Shown: positions 56,376 through 64,000 of the stretch, piece after piece | Layout of the letters: each line of letters starts with the position of its first letter | Numbering within the stretch: the stretch's first letter is position 1 | DNA from: Salinivibrio sp. ES.052 | GTDB lineage: Bacteria > Pseudomonadota > Gammaproteobacteria > Enterobacterales > Vibrionaceae | Reading direction: 5' to 3' | DNA: 64,000 nucleotides | Assembly: GCF_900141775.1 (NCBI RefSeq) | Contig: NZ_FSRI01000003.1 | Span: 434,001 to 498,000, forward strand | Position numbers and translations under genes: made by a program | Notes under the pieces: generated by a model | The model's database searches: none | What the model saw: the letters and a program-made list of their open reading frames with translations, nothing else | What the model was told of the DNA's origin: nothing

Positions 56376-57272
56376 TTAAATGCCTGTTCGTAGCTGCTGG
56401 GCGGGTAAGTGCTCGGCCAGAAATGCCAACCAAGCTGAGACCTTGGGCTGTAACTGCCGCCCGCTCGGATACAGCGCCCAAATGCCCTCATCTTCTACCC
56501 GATAATCGGTTAACACTTCCTCCAACTCGCCGCTTGCCAACGCGGATTGCACGTAATAATGCGGCAGTTGAGCCAGCCCTAATCCGTGCTTGGCGGCATT
56601 GAGCAATGCCACGCCTGAATTGCAGCGCAACCGGCCTGACACGGTTAACGTGCGCACTTTGCCGCCGCTTTGGTAGTGCCAATGCTCGTTCGATCCTACT
56701 AAGCAGCTGTGATGACTGAGCGCACTGGGCGACTCGGGGCGGCCATTTAAGGCCAAATAGTCCGGGCTGGCGCAGATGGTTAATTGCCGCGACCCAAGTC
56801 GCTTGGCTTTCAGGCTTGAATCGGGCAAGTGGCCAATGCGGATCGCCACATCGGTACCGGTATCGGTCATATCCACCCGCCGATTGGTCAGATGTAAATC
56901 CACCGCCACTTGCGGATAGGTCACCATAAATGGCGCGAGCAGCGGGGCGATATATTGCTCACCAAAATTAACCGGCGCGGTGACGCGAATAGGCCCGGCA
57001 GGTAACGACTGAGCTTGAGTAATGGTTTGTTCGGCATCCATCAACGCGGCCATCAGCGGTCGGCAGCGCTGATAGTAGAGTTCGCCCTCATCGGTTAACG
57101 ACACCTTCCGCGTAGTACGATGAAACAGCTTCACCCCCAAATACGCCTCGAGCGCAGCCACCCGACGACTCACTGACACCACCGTCGTGTCGAGTTTATT
57201 GGCCGCTTGCGTGAAGCTGCCATGCTCGGCGACCGATAAAAATTCGTTAAGTCCTTCCCAGTGGGGCGCCAT
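56376..57272 (-). CDS. LysR-family regulator, divergent from frmA
   Basis: A 298-aa LysR regulator. Winged helix about 1-60 (GSFTQAANKLDTTVVSVSRRVAALE), effector domain to about 290 with PLLAPFMVTYPQVAVDLHL and AAKHGLGLAQLPHYYVQ. It is of the AaeR/DsdC-like common group with the RTTRKVSLTDEGE linker. It is divergent from the frmA-fghA operon with 142 bp between the start codons, so it is the probable formaldehyde-responsive activator; FrmR, the usual enterobacterial repressor, is absent. A tandem GGTTAGC element near 57366 is a candidate operator part. Confidence 0.9.
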   Translation of the reverse strand: MAPHWEGLNEFLSVAEHGSFTQAANKLDTTVVSVSRRVAALEAYLGVKLFHRTTRKVSLTDEGELYYQRCRPLMAALMDAEQTITQAQSLPAGPIRVTAPVNFGEQYIAPLLAPFMVTYPQVAVDLHLTNRRVDMTDTGTDVAIRIGHLPDSSLKAKRLGSRQLTICASPDYLALNGRPESPSALSHHSCLVGSNEHWHYQSGGKVRTLTVSGRLRCNSGVALLNAAKHGLGLAQLPHYYVQSALASGELEEVLTDYRVEDEGIWALYPSGRQLQPKVSAWLAFLAEHLPAQQLRTGI

Positions 57273-57321
57273 TGCTGTCTATCCTGTTTCTATACACACA
57301 TATACATTATTTCGTGAGTGA

Positions 57322-58563
<1,242 letters not shown>

Positions 58564-58601
58564 CAGGACGGCCGCCGTGGCAACGCGGCGGTAAAATAAC
58601 C

Positions 58602-59438
58602 ATGCAACTAGAAAAAATAAGCGAAAACAAAGTCGCAGGCGGTTGGCACCAACGTTGGCAGCATGACTCAAGCACCACCAACGGCAAAATGACCTTTGCT
58701 ATCTTTCTGCCAGAGAAAGCGAAAGAACAACCTGTGCCGGTGCTTTATTGGCTCTCGGGCCTGACCTGCACCGACGAGAACTTTATGCAAAAGGCGGGGG
58801 CATTTAAACAAGCTGCTACCTTGGGTATGGCGATTGTGGCACCGGACACCAGCCCACGCGGCGAGGGCGTGGCCGATGCCAATCAGTACGATCTTGGCCA
58901 AGGGGCGGGGTTTTATGTTAATGCCACCCAAGCGCCGTGGCAGTCGCACTACCAGATGTACGACTACGTCGCTCACGAACTGCCGGAACTGATTGAATCG
59001 CACTTTGCGGTCAACAACCAGCGCGCGATTGCCGGACACAGCATGGGCGGCCACGGCGCGTTAGTGATTGGTTTGCGTAACCCATCACGCTACAGCAGCA
59101 TTTCGGCGTTCAGCCCCATTTGTCATCCCACTGAGTGCCCGTGGGGCAAACAGGCTTTTAGCGCCTATTTAGGCGATGACGAACAAACATGGCAAGCCTA
59201 CGACGCCACCGTGTTACTTGCCCAAGGCCCCACCGCCATGCCGATGCTGGTGGACCAAGGCGACAAAGACGGCTTTTTGGCCGAGCAGCTTAACCCGCAA
59301 GCCCTAAAACAAGCGGCAGAGAAACACAACTCCCCGCTCACCTTGCGCATGCAACCCGGCTACGACCACAGCTACTTTTTCATCAGTACGTTTATTGATG
59401 AACACCTCGCCTTCCACGCCACTCGCTTTGCGCGGTAA
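58602..59438 (+). CDS. fghA: S-formylglutathione hydrolase
   Basis: Hydrolyses S-formylglutathione to formate and glutathione, second step of the formaldehyde pathway. 278 aa, esterase-D type alpha/beta hydrolase. The nucleophile is the Ser in AGHSMGGHGAL, the Asp lies in DQGDKDGFL, and the His in GYDHSYFF; the N-terminal LYWLSGLTCTDENFMQKAGA is a family signature. Translation follows frmA by 38 nt with a short hairpin (GGCCGCC..GGCGG) in the gap. A strong terminator follows. Confidence 0.96.
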   Translation: MQLEKISENKVAGGWHQRWQHDSSTTNGKMTFAIFLPEKAKEQPVPVLYWLSGLTCTDENFMQKAGAFKQAATLGMAIVAPDTSPRGEGVADANQYDLGQGAGFYVNATQAPWQSHYQMYDYVAHELPELIESHFAVNNQRAIAGHSMGGHGALVIGLRNPSRYSSISAFSPICHPTECPWGKQAFSAYLGDDEQTWQAYDATVLLAQGPTAMPMLVDQGDKDGFLAEQLNPQALKQAAEKHNSPLTLRMQPGYDHSYFFISTFIDEHLAFHATRFAR

Positions 59439-59462
59439 GGCACAGAAAAAACGTCGAGACCC

Positions 59463-59488
59463 AAGCGGCCACCTAGGCCGCTTTTTTT
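59463..59488 (+). terminator. Rho-independent terminator of frmA-fghA
   Basis: AAGCGGCC and GGCCGCTT pair over a 5-nt loop, continuing into seven T. It marks the left edge of the accessory block. Confidence 0.9.
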
Positions 59489-59745
59489 GTACCCATTTCA
59501 CAAAAGATGGTTTGGCTAACACTTTGGACAATAGCGCACGAAAAGCAAAACAGCGCTTGATACACTAATCCGCAAAATAGCCAATAAATGGCGTGTTAGG
59601 TGCCGACAACTGATCGGCGGTAGCGTGGTGAAACACTCGATGGTTAAGCAGCCTAAAGGCCAGATATACCGAAGACAGTGCGTGCCACAGTTTCTGTAAG
59701 TCAATATGATCTCCGATACAACTCTAAAAAAGAGAAGTTTAGATT
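59489..59745. other. Spacer at the left edge of the AT-rich block, no gene seen
   Basis: Between the fghA terminator and the AIPR gene. Minus-strand frames here are open for up to ~60 codons but have no ribosome binding site or recognisable family, so a decayed gene fragment is possible but not shown. Base composition falls toward AT at about 59,700. Confidence 0.35.
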
Positions 59746-61422
59746 ATGAGTATAATTCACCTTAGACAAATAAATGCTTATCTCGAAGAAAATTATCGAG
59801 ATCTAATTGATCTCGATGACGTTAAAGACAAAAGTAATAATGAAAAAGAACAGATCTTTAGAACTCGTTCTCTTGCTGCATATGCTTTAAAGACCCAAGC
59901 AGAAATTGAATTCGAAGTTTCTGCTAGATATGTGACAGATGGGTTTAAGGATAACGGGCTAGATGCTGTTTACTATAGTAGAGTTGATCGAGTTTTATAT
60001 CTCGTTCAATCGAAATGGAATCAGGATGGTGGAGGTAGCGTTAGTGTAGGAGATACACAGAAATTTCTGCAGGGTTTTAAGGATCTTATAAATGCAAGAT
60101 TTGAACGCTTTAACGATAAAATAAACAACAAAAAGCCGGAAATAGATCAAGCTTTAAATGATGCACAAACTCGTATAGTTATGGTCTTATGTTATACAGG
60201 TACTCAGCCATTGAGCTCGGAAGTTGAAACAATTATCCATGATGTTACAACCGAAATTAATGATACAACTGAAATTTTGACCTTCAAGACGCTGAGACAA
60301 AGTAATATATATAGTGCAGTTGCTAGAGGAGCAGAAGCTCAGCCTATTGATTTAGAGCTTGCGCTGCACTCGTGGGGACAAGTTAGAGAACCCTATATGG
60401 CTTTTTACGGTCAAGTTTCTGCAAGTGAAGTAGCTATATGGTGGCATGATCATTTTCCTCAAATATTCTCACCAAATATCCGTATTTATCTTGGAAATAC
60501 TGAGATAAACGAAGGTATTACCGAAACTGTATTAACATCGCCTGAAAACCTTTGGTATTTTAACAATGGGATAACAGCTCTTTGCGCTAATGTGGGTAGG
60601 AAGCCTATTGGAGGAAGTGGAAGAGATATGGGTGTTTTCGAGTGTAGCGATTTTAAAATTGTGAACGGGGCTCAAACAGTTGGCTCTATAGCTGCAGCAT
60701 TCGATAAGCAGCCAGATGCAGTACAAAATGCAAAAGTTCCTATAAGAATAATTTCATTGTCTGATACGCCGGAAGATTTTGGTAAAGAAATAACCAGAAA
60801 TAATAATACGCAAAATCGTATAGATCGCAGGGATTTCGTTGCCCTTGATACAAACCAAGAGCGGATAAGAAATGAGCTACTGTTGGAGAATGTTGGATAC
60901 GTTTATAAGTCTGGAGATTCTTTGCCAATCGGGATAGATGGATTTGATTTAGTTCAAGCAACTATATCCCTGGCATGTTCTCATAACGACTATACTTATG
61001 CTGTTCAGGCAAAACGTGAAATTGGTCGTCTATGGGATGACATATCCAAGGCTCCTTACAGAGCATTGTTTAATGACAGCGTTAATGGTCCGAATCTATG
61101 GCGTAAAGTTCTAATATCTAGAGTGATAGATAGTAGGGTTGAGGAGCTCCATCAGAATTCAGAAGGGCGAGCTAGACTTTGCGCTATTCATGGGAATAGG
61201 TTGATCATGTTTCTTGTTTTCCAAAACGTAAATTCCTCTATTTTTAGTGGTATTGGAGAGTTATCTACTAGCGAAGAGGATCATATAAGAAATTTAACAA
61301 ATGAAATCTATCATAAAACGTTCTCTGTTATCGAAGAGGATTATCCAGATGCATACCCTGCAAGTCTATTTAAAAACCAGAAAAAATGTCGCCATGTGGT
61401 AGAACGTGTTCTAGCGAGTTAG
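59746..61422 (+). CDS. AIPR-family (abortive infection phage resistance) protein
   Basis: A 558-aa protein of the AIPR family linked to abortive-infection phage resistance (AbiR-type). An N-terminal restriction-endonuclease-like module is suggested by GLDAVYYS (Asp73) and LYLVQSKWNQ (Gln88-X-Lys90), a PD-(D/E)XK-like pattern. The AIPR core is seen at about 265-275 (NLWYFNNGITALCA) and 304-313 (IVNGAQTVGS), then ITRNNNTQNRIDRRDF. Codon use is distinctly AT-rich compared with the flanking genes, as expected for a transferred defence gene. AGAGAAG lies upstream of the ATG. A repeat element follows directly. Target nucleic acid unknown. Confidence 0.87.
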   Translation: MSIIHLRQINAYLEENYRDLIDLDDVKDKSNNEKEQIFRTRSLAAYALKTQAEIEFEVSARYVTDGFKDNGLDAVYYSRVDRVLYLVQSKWNQDGGGSVSVGDTQKFLQGFKDLINARFERFNDKINNKKPEIDQALNDAQTRIVMVLCYTGTQPLSSEVETIIHDVTTEINDTTEILTFKTLRQSNIYSAVARGAEAQPIDLELALHSWGQVREPYMAFYGQVSASEVAIWWHDHFPQIFSPNIRIYLGNTEINEGITETVLTSPENLWYFNNGITALCANVGRKPIGGSGRDMGVFECSDFKIVNGAQTVGSIAAAFDKQPDAVQNAKVPIRIISLSDTPEDFGKEITRNNNTQNRIDRRDFVALDTNQERIRNELLLENVGYVYKSGDSLPIGIDGFDLVQATISLACSHNDYTYAVQAKREIGRLWDDISKAPYRALFNDSVNGPNLWRKVLISRVIDSRVEELHQNSEGRARLCAIHGNRLIMFLVFQNVNSSIFSGIGELSTSEEDHIRNLTNEIYHKTFSVIEEDYPDAYPASLFKNQKKCRHVVERVLAS

Positions 61423-61436
61423 TTGTAATAATTTGT

Positions 61437-61672
61437 CTCGTTCCCACGCTCCCGCGTGGGAATGCATATCTAGCTTTTATTCAAATACAAACAGCACCAT
61501 CACGAGTGTAACATTACGCTGCCTAGAGCATTGAATCAGCTTGTTCGCTAAAGGTATTGTCGCTGTCCACGAATGTTAGAACAGAGATCAAGTGCCGTTC
61601 GGTGATTTTGTTGCGGATTGTGCCCATGATTCAAAATCCATATGCATTACCATGCATGGGCGTGGGAGCGAG
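61437..61672. mobile_element. 236-bp MITE-like element with 33-bp imperfect terminal inverted repeats
   Basis: The left end (61437-61469) starts CTCGTTCCCACG and ends ATGCATAT. The right end (61640-61672) starts ATATGCAT and ends CGTGGGAGCGAG. Read as inverted repeats the 33-nt ends agree at 27 positions. The interior has no coding frame. No clear target-site duplication was seen. The end sequence belongs to the same repeat type as the palindrome at 63283. Confidence 0.6.
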
Positions 61673-61728
61673 TTAAAAAATAAGAGACGAGACATGTTAT
61701 TTTTCATCAAATATAATTGGAGTTTTTT

Positions 61729-62211
61729 GTGCCTGAGTTAAAACCTCTAGATGGAATTAGTTCGAAAAGCAATCTGATATATTGGGGTAGGGTTTTAAGT
61801 AATATTGAGAATGAAATTGAAACGAGCAAAGAGTACGAAATGAATCTGGATGAAGCTCTATGCTATCCTCTATGGTTATTAGCTGCCTCCGAGTATGTTT
61901 TTTCTTTGATTCGTAGAAAGATAGGAATAATTTTTGACAAAGGTCAATCATTAGATTATCCATATGGAAAATTAGTTAAGGAATCCCAATGCCTTCTTAG
62001 CACGGTTGCTCACGAGTATGTGAAAGAATTCGAGATTATACGAAATACGATCATTCATAAAGGCTTTCCAAATGCGTTTTCTACTACAATGAAAAAAATA
62101 AAAGACAATGAGGAAGAAAGCTATGAAGAAATCCAGCATTCAATGAAAACGCCAAGTTTTTATTTGAGAGCAAGAAAAATGATAGAGGCTATCAAGTATG
62201 AGATTGGTTGA
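61729..62211 (+). CDS. Unrecognised protein with HEPN-like RNase motif
   Basis: A 160-aa, mostly helical, AT-rich gene product with no family I can name. Near the C-terminal half EIIRNTIIHKG contains Arg105-X4-His110, the Rx4-6H motif of HEPN ribonucleases, preceded by an amphipathic helix STVAHEYVKEFE; this suggests a toxin-like or defence RNase, but HEPN assignment from one motif is tentative. GTG 61729 is preferred as start since GGAG lies 6 nt upstream. Its neighbours are the AIPR gene and two lipoprotein genes on the same strand. Confidence 0.6.
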   Translation: MPELKPLDGISSKSNLIYWGRVLSNIENEIETSKEYEMNLDEALCYPLWLLAASEYVFSLIRRKIGIIFDKGQSLDYPYGKLVKESQCLLSTVAHEYVKEFEIIRNTIIHKGFPNAFSTTMKKIKDNEEESYEEIQHSMKTPSFYLRARKMIEAIKYEIG

Positions 62212-62366
62212 TGGTGATAATAATGGGAATTTTTGTTAGTGTTTTTACTCATATAGTATATCAGACCGTAAGCGCATATTTTGTCAGTTTTTTCACATTG
62301 CATTAATGATGTGATATTTTGGTTGGATCCATTCTGTTTATGTTGTTTTATAAAATGGAGAAAATA

Positions 62367-62735
62367 ATGAAGGGAGTTTTAGTGCCATTGTTGGCTTTAT
62401 TTTTGACAGGCTGTGCCGGATTTGGTCAGGTCGAGCGTGTTGATGATTTATCTTTGACGCAGATAAAAGCGATGAATGAAATCGAAATCATCCAAAACCC
62501 TAGTTCTTTAAATTATGTCTCTAAAGGAAAAATAAAAGGTATTTCTTGCAAAGGATCAGCATTTAGTGGAGATACTTCAGAACAAGCAGCGATGACTCAA
62601 TTGAAGATAAAGGCTGTTCAGCTAGGAGCCAATGCTGTATTGTATCCTACTTGCTCTCAGGATGCGTCAGTAGATTGGGGTAATAACTGTTGGGAGTCTT
62701 GGGTCTGTATCGGTGAAGCTGCGTTTCTTGAATAG
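62367..62735 (+). CDS. RcsF-like outer-membrane lipoprotein
   Basis: A 122-aa lipoprotein. The signal ends in the lipobox LTGC (Cys16). The mature domain resembles RcsF, the envelope-stress sensor that signals to the Rcs phosphorelay: GKIKGISCKGSA, then KAVQLGANAVLYPTC, NNCWESW and VCIGEAAF, with four cysteines (61, 96, 108, 114) spaced to form the two disulfides of RcsF. The Pro-rich linker of E. coli RcsF is absent. GGAG precedes the ATG. An RcsF relative inside an AT-rich accessory block beside defence-like genes is unusual; it may be a lone DUF4156-type protein instead. Confidence 0.72.
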   Translation: MKGVLVPLLALFLTGCAGFGQVERVDDLSLTQIKAMNEIEIIQNPSSLNYVSKGKIKGISCKGSAFSGDTSEQAAMTQLKIKAVQLGANAVLYPTCSQDASVDWGNNCWESWVCIGEAAFLE

Positions 62736-62821
62736 CTTATACATAAATATAATTTTCCTCATGTTTCCAGTGCTGGGTGTCATGAAAGTTAGTCTGCACT
62801 ATATTTTAAGGATATGAATCA

Positions 62822-63274
62822 ATGAAGCATTTTTTGATTTTTGGCTTTGTTTTTATTTTGTTCGGGTGTTCATCTCCTGGTCCGATGCAAACACCTCAGG
62901 GTCCAATAAGCACACCGGCTTTTGAACCAATAGTACTTGATATGATTAAAGACGGTTCAGAGAAAGTTTTGTTTAAAGAATATACAACACTATATGAAGA
63001 TAAAGATCTAAAGTCATGGGGAGTATTCTTCATTACCGAACATGGTGCATACATGGCAAATTGGAATTCATCGGAATACAAATATTACTTATCCTATAAA
63101 TTGCCTATTGAAAAGCTATCTGATATCTCTGAACAGACTGTAGAACGTGATATGTGGATAGATTCTGATTTGCTAATTTTAAAAGATGTTACTGGAAAAG
63201 AAGTAGGATTTTCTTTGTATGGTAAAAATGCAGCAAGAGCAGTGTTACAAGAGATTTCTAGTCAATTAATGTAG
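62822..63274 (+). CDS. Hypothetical lipoprotein
   Basis: A 150-aa AT-rich product with signal peptide and lipobox (ILFGCSS, Cys16). The mature part starts with a Pro-rich linker (SPGPMQTPQGPISTP) and continues with a ~115-residue domain of alternating strands and helices (WGVFFITEHGAYMANW, LYGKNAARAVLQEISS). No family recognised. AAGGA lies upstream of the ATG. It follows the RcsF-like gene by 86 nt on the same strand. Confidence 0.75.
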   Translation: MKHFLIFGFVFILFGCSSPGPMQTPQGPISTPAFEPIVLDMIKDGSEKVLFKEYTTLYEDKDLKSWGVFFITEHGAYMANWNSSEYKYYLSYKLPIEKLSDISEQTVERDMWIDSDLLILKDVTGKEVGFSLYGKNAARAVLQEISSQLM

Positions 63275-63282
63275 AAAGTTTT

Positions 63283-63312
63283 CTCGTTCCCACGCTCCCT
63301 CGTGGGAACGAG
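63283..63312. repeat. CTCGTTCCCACG palindrome (REP-like)
   Basis: CTCGTTCCCACG (63283-63294) and CGTGGGAACGAG (63301-63312) are perfect 12-bp arms with a 6-nt loop. It lies 8 nt after a lipoprotein stop codon. It matches the ends of the 61437-61672 element, so this is a second copy of the same repeat type; it may also act as a transcript 3' end. Confidence 0.75.
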
Positions 63313-63562
63313 TTACACCAACCCCAACCACTGAACCAAACCGAATCTCGTTCGTACTAGGTATCGCTATGTTTAACCGATGCAGTATATAACGGGGTTC
63401 GTGTGAACCCCATCAATCCAACCAAGTGATGCAATAGCAAGTGGACGGCGGTCAAACCCCTCCATCGCGATCAGCACGTTTTGCGCGAGAAAACACACCT
63501 TCATGGTAATTAGACGACTCGCTGCTACGCTTATAGCAAATAGCAGTGCAGAGGATTTTGCC
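63313..63562. other. Spacer before the last chemoreceptor, with one hairpin
   Basis: Contains GGGGTTC (63394-63400) and GAACCCC (63405-63411), a 7-bp stem with 4-nt loop. A minus-strand frame (63373-63627) reads like a decayed protein fragment but has no ribosome binding site and overlaps the chemoreceptor start. Promoter for the next gene expected near 63520-63555. Confidence 0.4.
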
Positions 63563-64000
63563 ATGACAATCAGCCGTAAGATTAAAGCCATGGCGCTTGC
63601 CCTTTTGCTGGGGTCATTTCTTACCATTTATCTGGTTATGGAGTGGGTAGCGAAGCCCGTTTTGCAAGAGCAGGCAGAGGCTGGCGCTCGGCAAACCGTC
63701 ACAAACATTGAAGGGCGTATTGCCACGGCATTGAATGAAGGGGCAGTGTTGACCGATACACTCGCGGCGCTATCGGAAACATTGCCGTTAGATCGCGGGC
63801 AGTTTATTGAACGTCTTGAGCCCGTGGTCGATCACTATGGTAACGCCGCGATTGCGGGCGGTGGTGTTTGGCCTGAACCTGGTAAGTTAACACCGGGAAA
63901 AACACGTGACTCCTTATTTTGGGCTCGTAATGCACAAGGCTCGCTGGATCTATTAGATGATTACAATGATCCCGCTGGCAGTGGTTATCACAACGAAAGC
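63563..64000 (+). CDS. Methyl-accepting chemotaxis protein, 5' part (cut by window end)
   Basis: The frame is open from ATG 63563 (GAGG upstream) to the window end, 146 codons. It starts MTISRKIKAMALALLLGSFL, a basic head followed by a membrane helix, then a periplasmic part with ARQTVTNIEGRIATALNEGA and GGGVWPEPGKL and YNDPAGSGYHNES. This layout is that of Cache-domain chemoreceptors; the HAMP and signalling domains would lie beyond the window, so a diguanylate cyclase or kinase with the same sensor cannot be excluded. It would be the fourth receptor in the window. Confidence 0.75.
   Translation, partial: MTISRKIKAMALALLLGSFLTIYLVMEWVAKPVLQEQAEAGARQTVTNIEGRIATALNEGAVLTDTLAALSETLPLDRGQFIERLEPVVDHYGNAAIAGGGVWPEPGKLTPGKTRDSLFWARNAQGSLDLLDDYNDPAGSGYHNES

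Noticed and set aside
59516..59704. Minus-strand open frame in the spacer after fghA
   Set aside because: Cys-rich, low-complexity-looking translation without a ribosome binding site or homology I recognise; competing frames are equally open.
59700..63312. Superintegron cassette array (same-strand small AT-rich genes separated by repeats)
   Set aside because: The repeats are 30-33-nt CTCGTTCCCACG palindromes; no attC/VCR-like ~120-nt sites with GTTRRRY cores were found and the AIPR gene is large for a cassette.
63373..63627. Minus-strand frame resembling a transposase remnant
   Set aside because: No catalytic motif, no ribosome binding site, and it overlaps the start of the chemoreceptor gene on the other strand.

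Overview
The window reads as chromosomal DNA of a marine gammaproteobacterium of the Vibrionaceae type (Salinivibrio or a near relative is my guess; there is no rRNA to settle it). Pointers are the split glycine-cleavage locus with sdaA and glyA, an mtlA-mtlD-mtlR operon with tandem CRP sites, nsrR/hmp, a thermostable-haemolysin family gene, and four chemoreceptor genes. Most of it is compact core genome of intermediate GC; the last ~4 kb holds a clearly AT-rich accessory block. No tRNA, rRNA, CRISPR array or complete insertion sequence was seen. Layout. 1-8.8 kb: ribosome rescue factor arfB, a chemoreceptor, a DUF4105 protein, a DUF3015 protein, NO-detoxifying flavohaemoglobin hmp divergent from its repressor nsrR with an NsrR operator between them, an ABC exporter and a missed 57-aa DUF6435 gene. 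8.9-10.2 kb: a small beta-barrel protein and an orphan periplasmic binding protein. 10.4-18.9 kb: glycine/serine catabolism (sdaA-glyA-gcvH-gcvP on the minus strand; a cupin-type XRE regulator and gcvT on the plus strand), which takes glycine through serine to pyruvate. 19-30 kb: AhpD-like protein, chemoreceptor, Tat-exported multicopper oxidase, EAL phosphodiesterase, J-domain protein, DUF406 protein, acyl-CoA synthetase with a divergent TetR regulator, a membrane protein whose best start is followed by an in-frame amber codon, and acetate kinase. 30.3-37.4 kb: the most interesting block. A seven-gene, tightly packed operon encodes a thermostable-haemolysin family protein (GNAT-like), an AMP-forming ligase, a haem-oxygenase-like diiron protein, an SDR, a periplasmic repeat protein and its own OmpR-family response regulator and histidine kinase. 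A cytochrome b561 gene is divergent. The shared intergenic region carries two identical-architecture CTTAAG-N5-CTTAAG sites of the type QseB/PmrA-class regulators bind, one facing each transcription unit. It looks like a self-regulated pathway for an acyl-derived small molecule or lipid. 37.4-40.8 kb: LysR regulator divergent from an Old Yellow Enzyme and a quinone-oxidoreductase-like dehydrogenase, plus a 35-aa membrane microprotein. 40.8-45 kb: mannitol operon with four CRP-like sites and a long leader. 45-54.5 kb: VOC protein/LysR pair, HPP membrane protein with a divergent TetR gene and two mirror-image operators, another periplasmic binding protein, a ClC transporter, a prolyl aminopeptidase-like hydrolase, and a MarR/SlyA-type regulator with an HlyD/DUF2955 efflux pair under two SlyA-type palindromes. 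54.6-59.5 kb: chemoreceptor, LysR regulator and the glutathione-dependent formaldehyde pair frmA-fghA. 59.7-63.3 kb: AT-rich accessory block with an AIPR-family (abortive infection) protein, a protein with an HEPN-like RNase motif, an RcsF-like lipoprotein and a second lipoprotein, punctuated by CTCGTTCCCACG palindromes, two of which bound a 236-bp MITE-like element. 63.56-64 kb: 5' part of a fourth chemoreceptor, cut by the window end.
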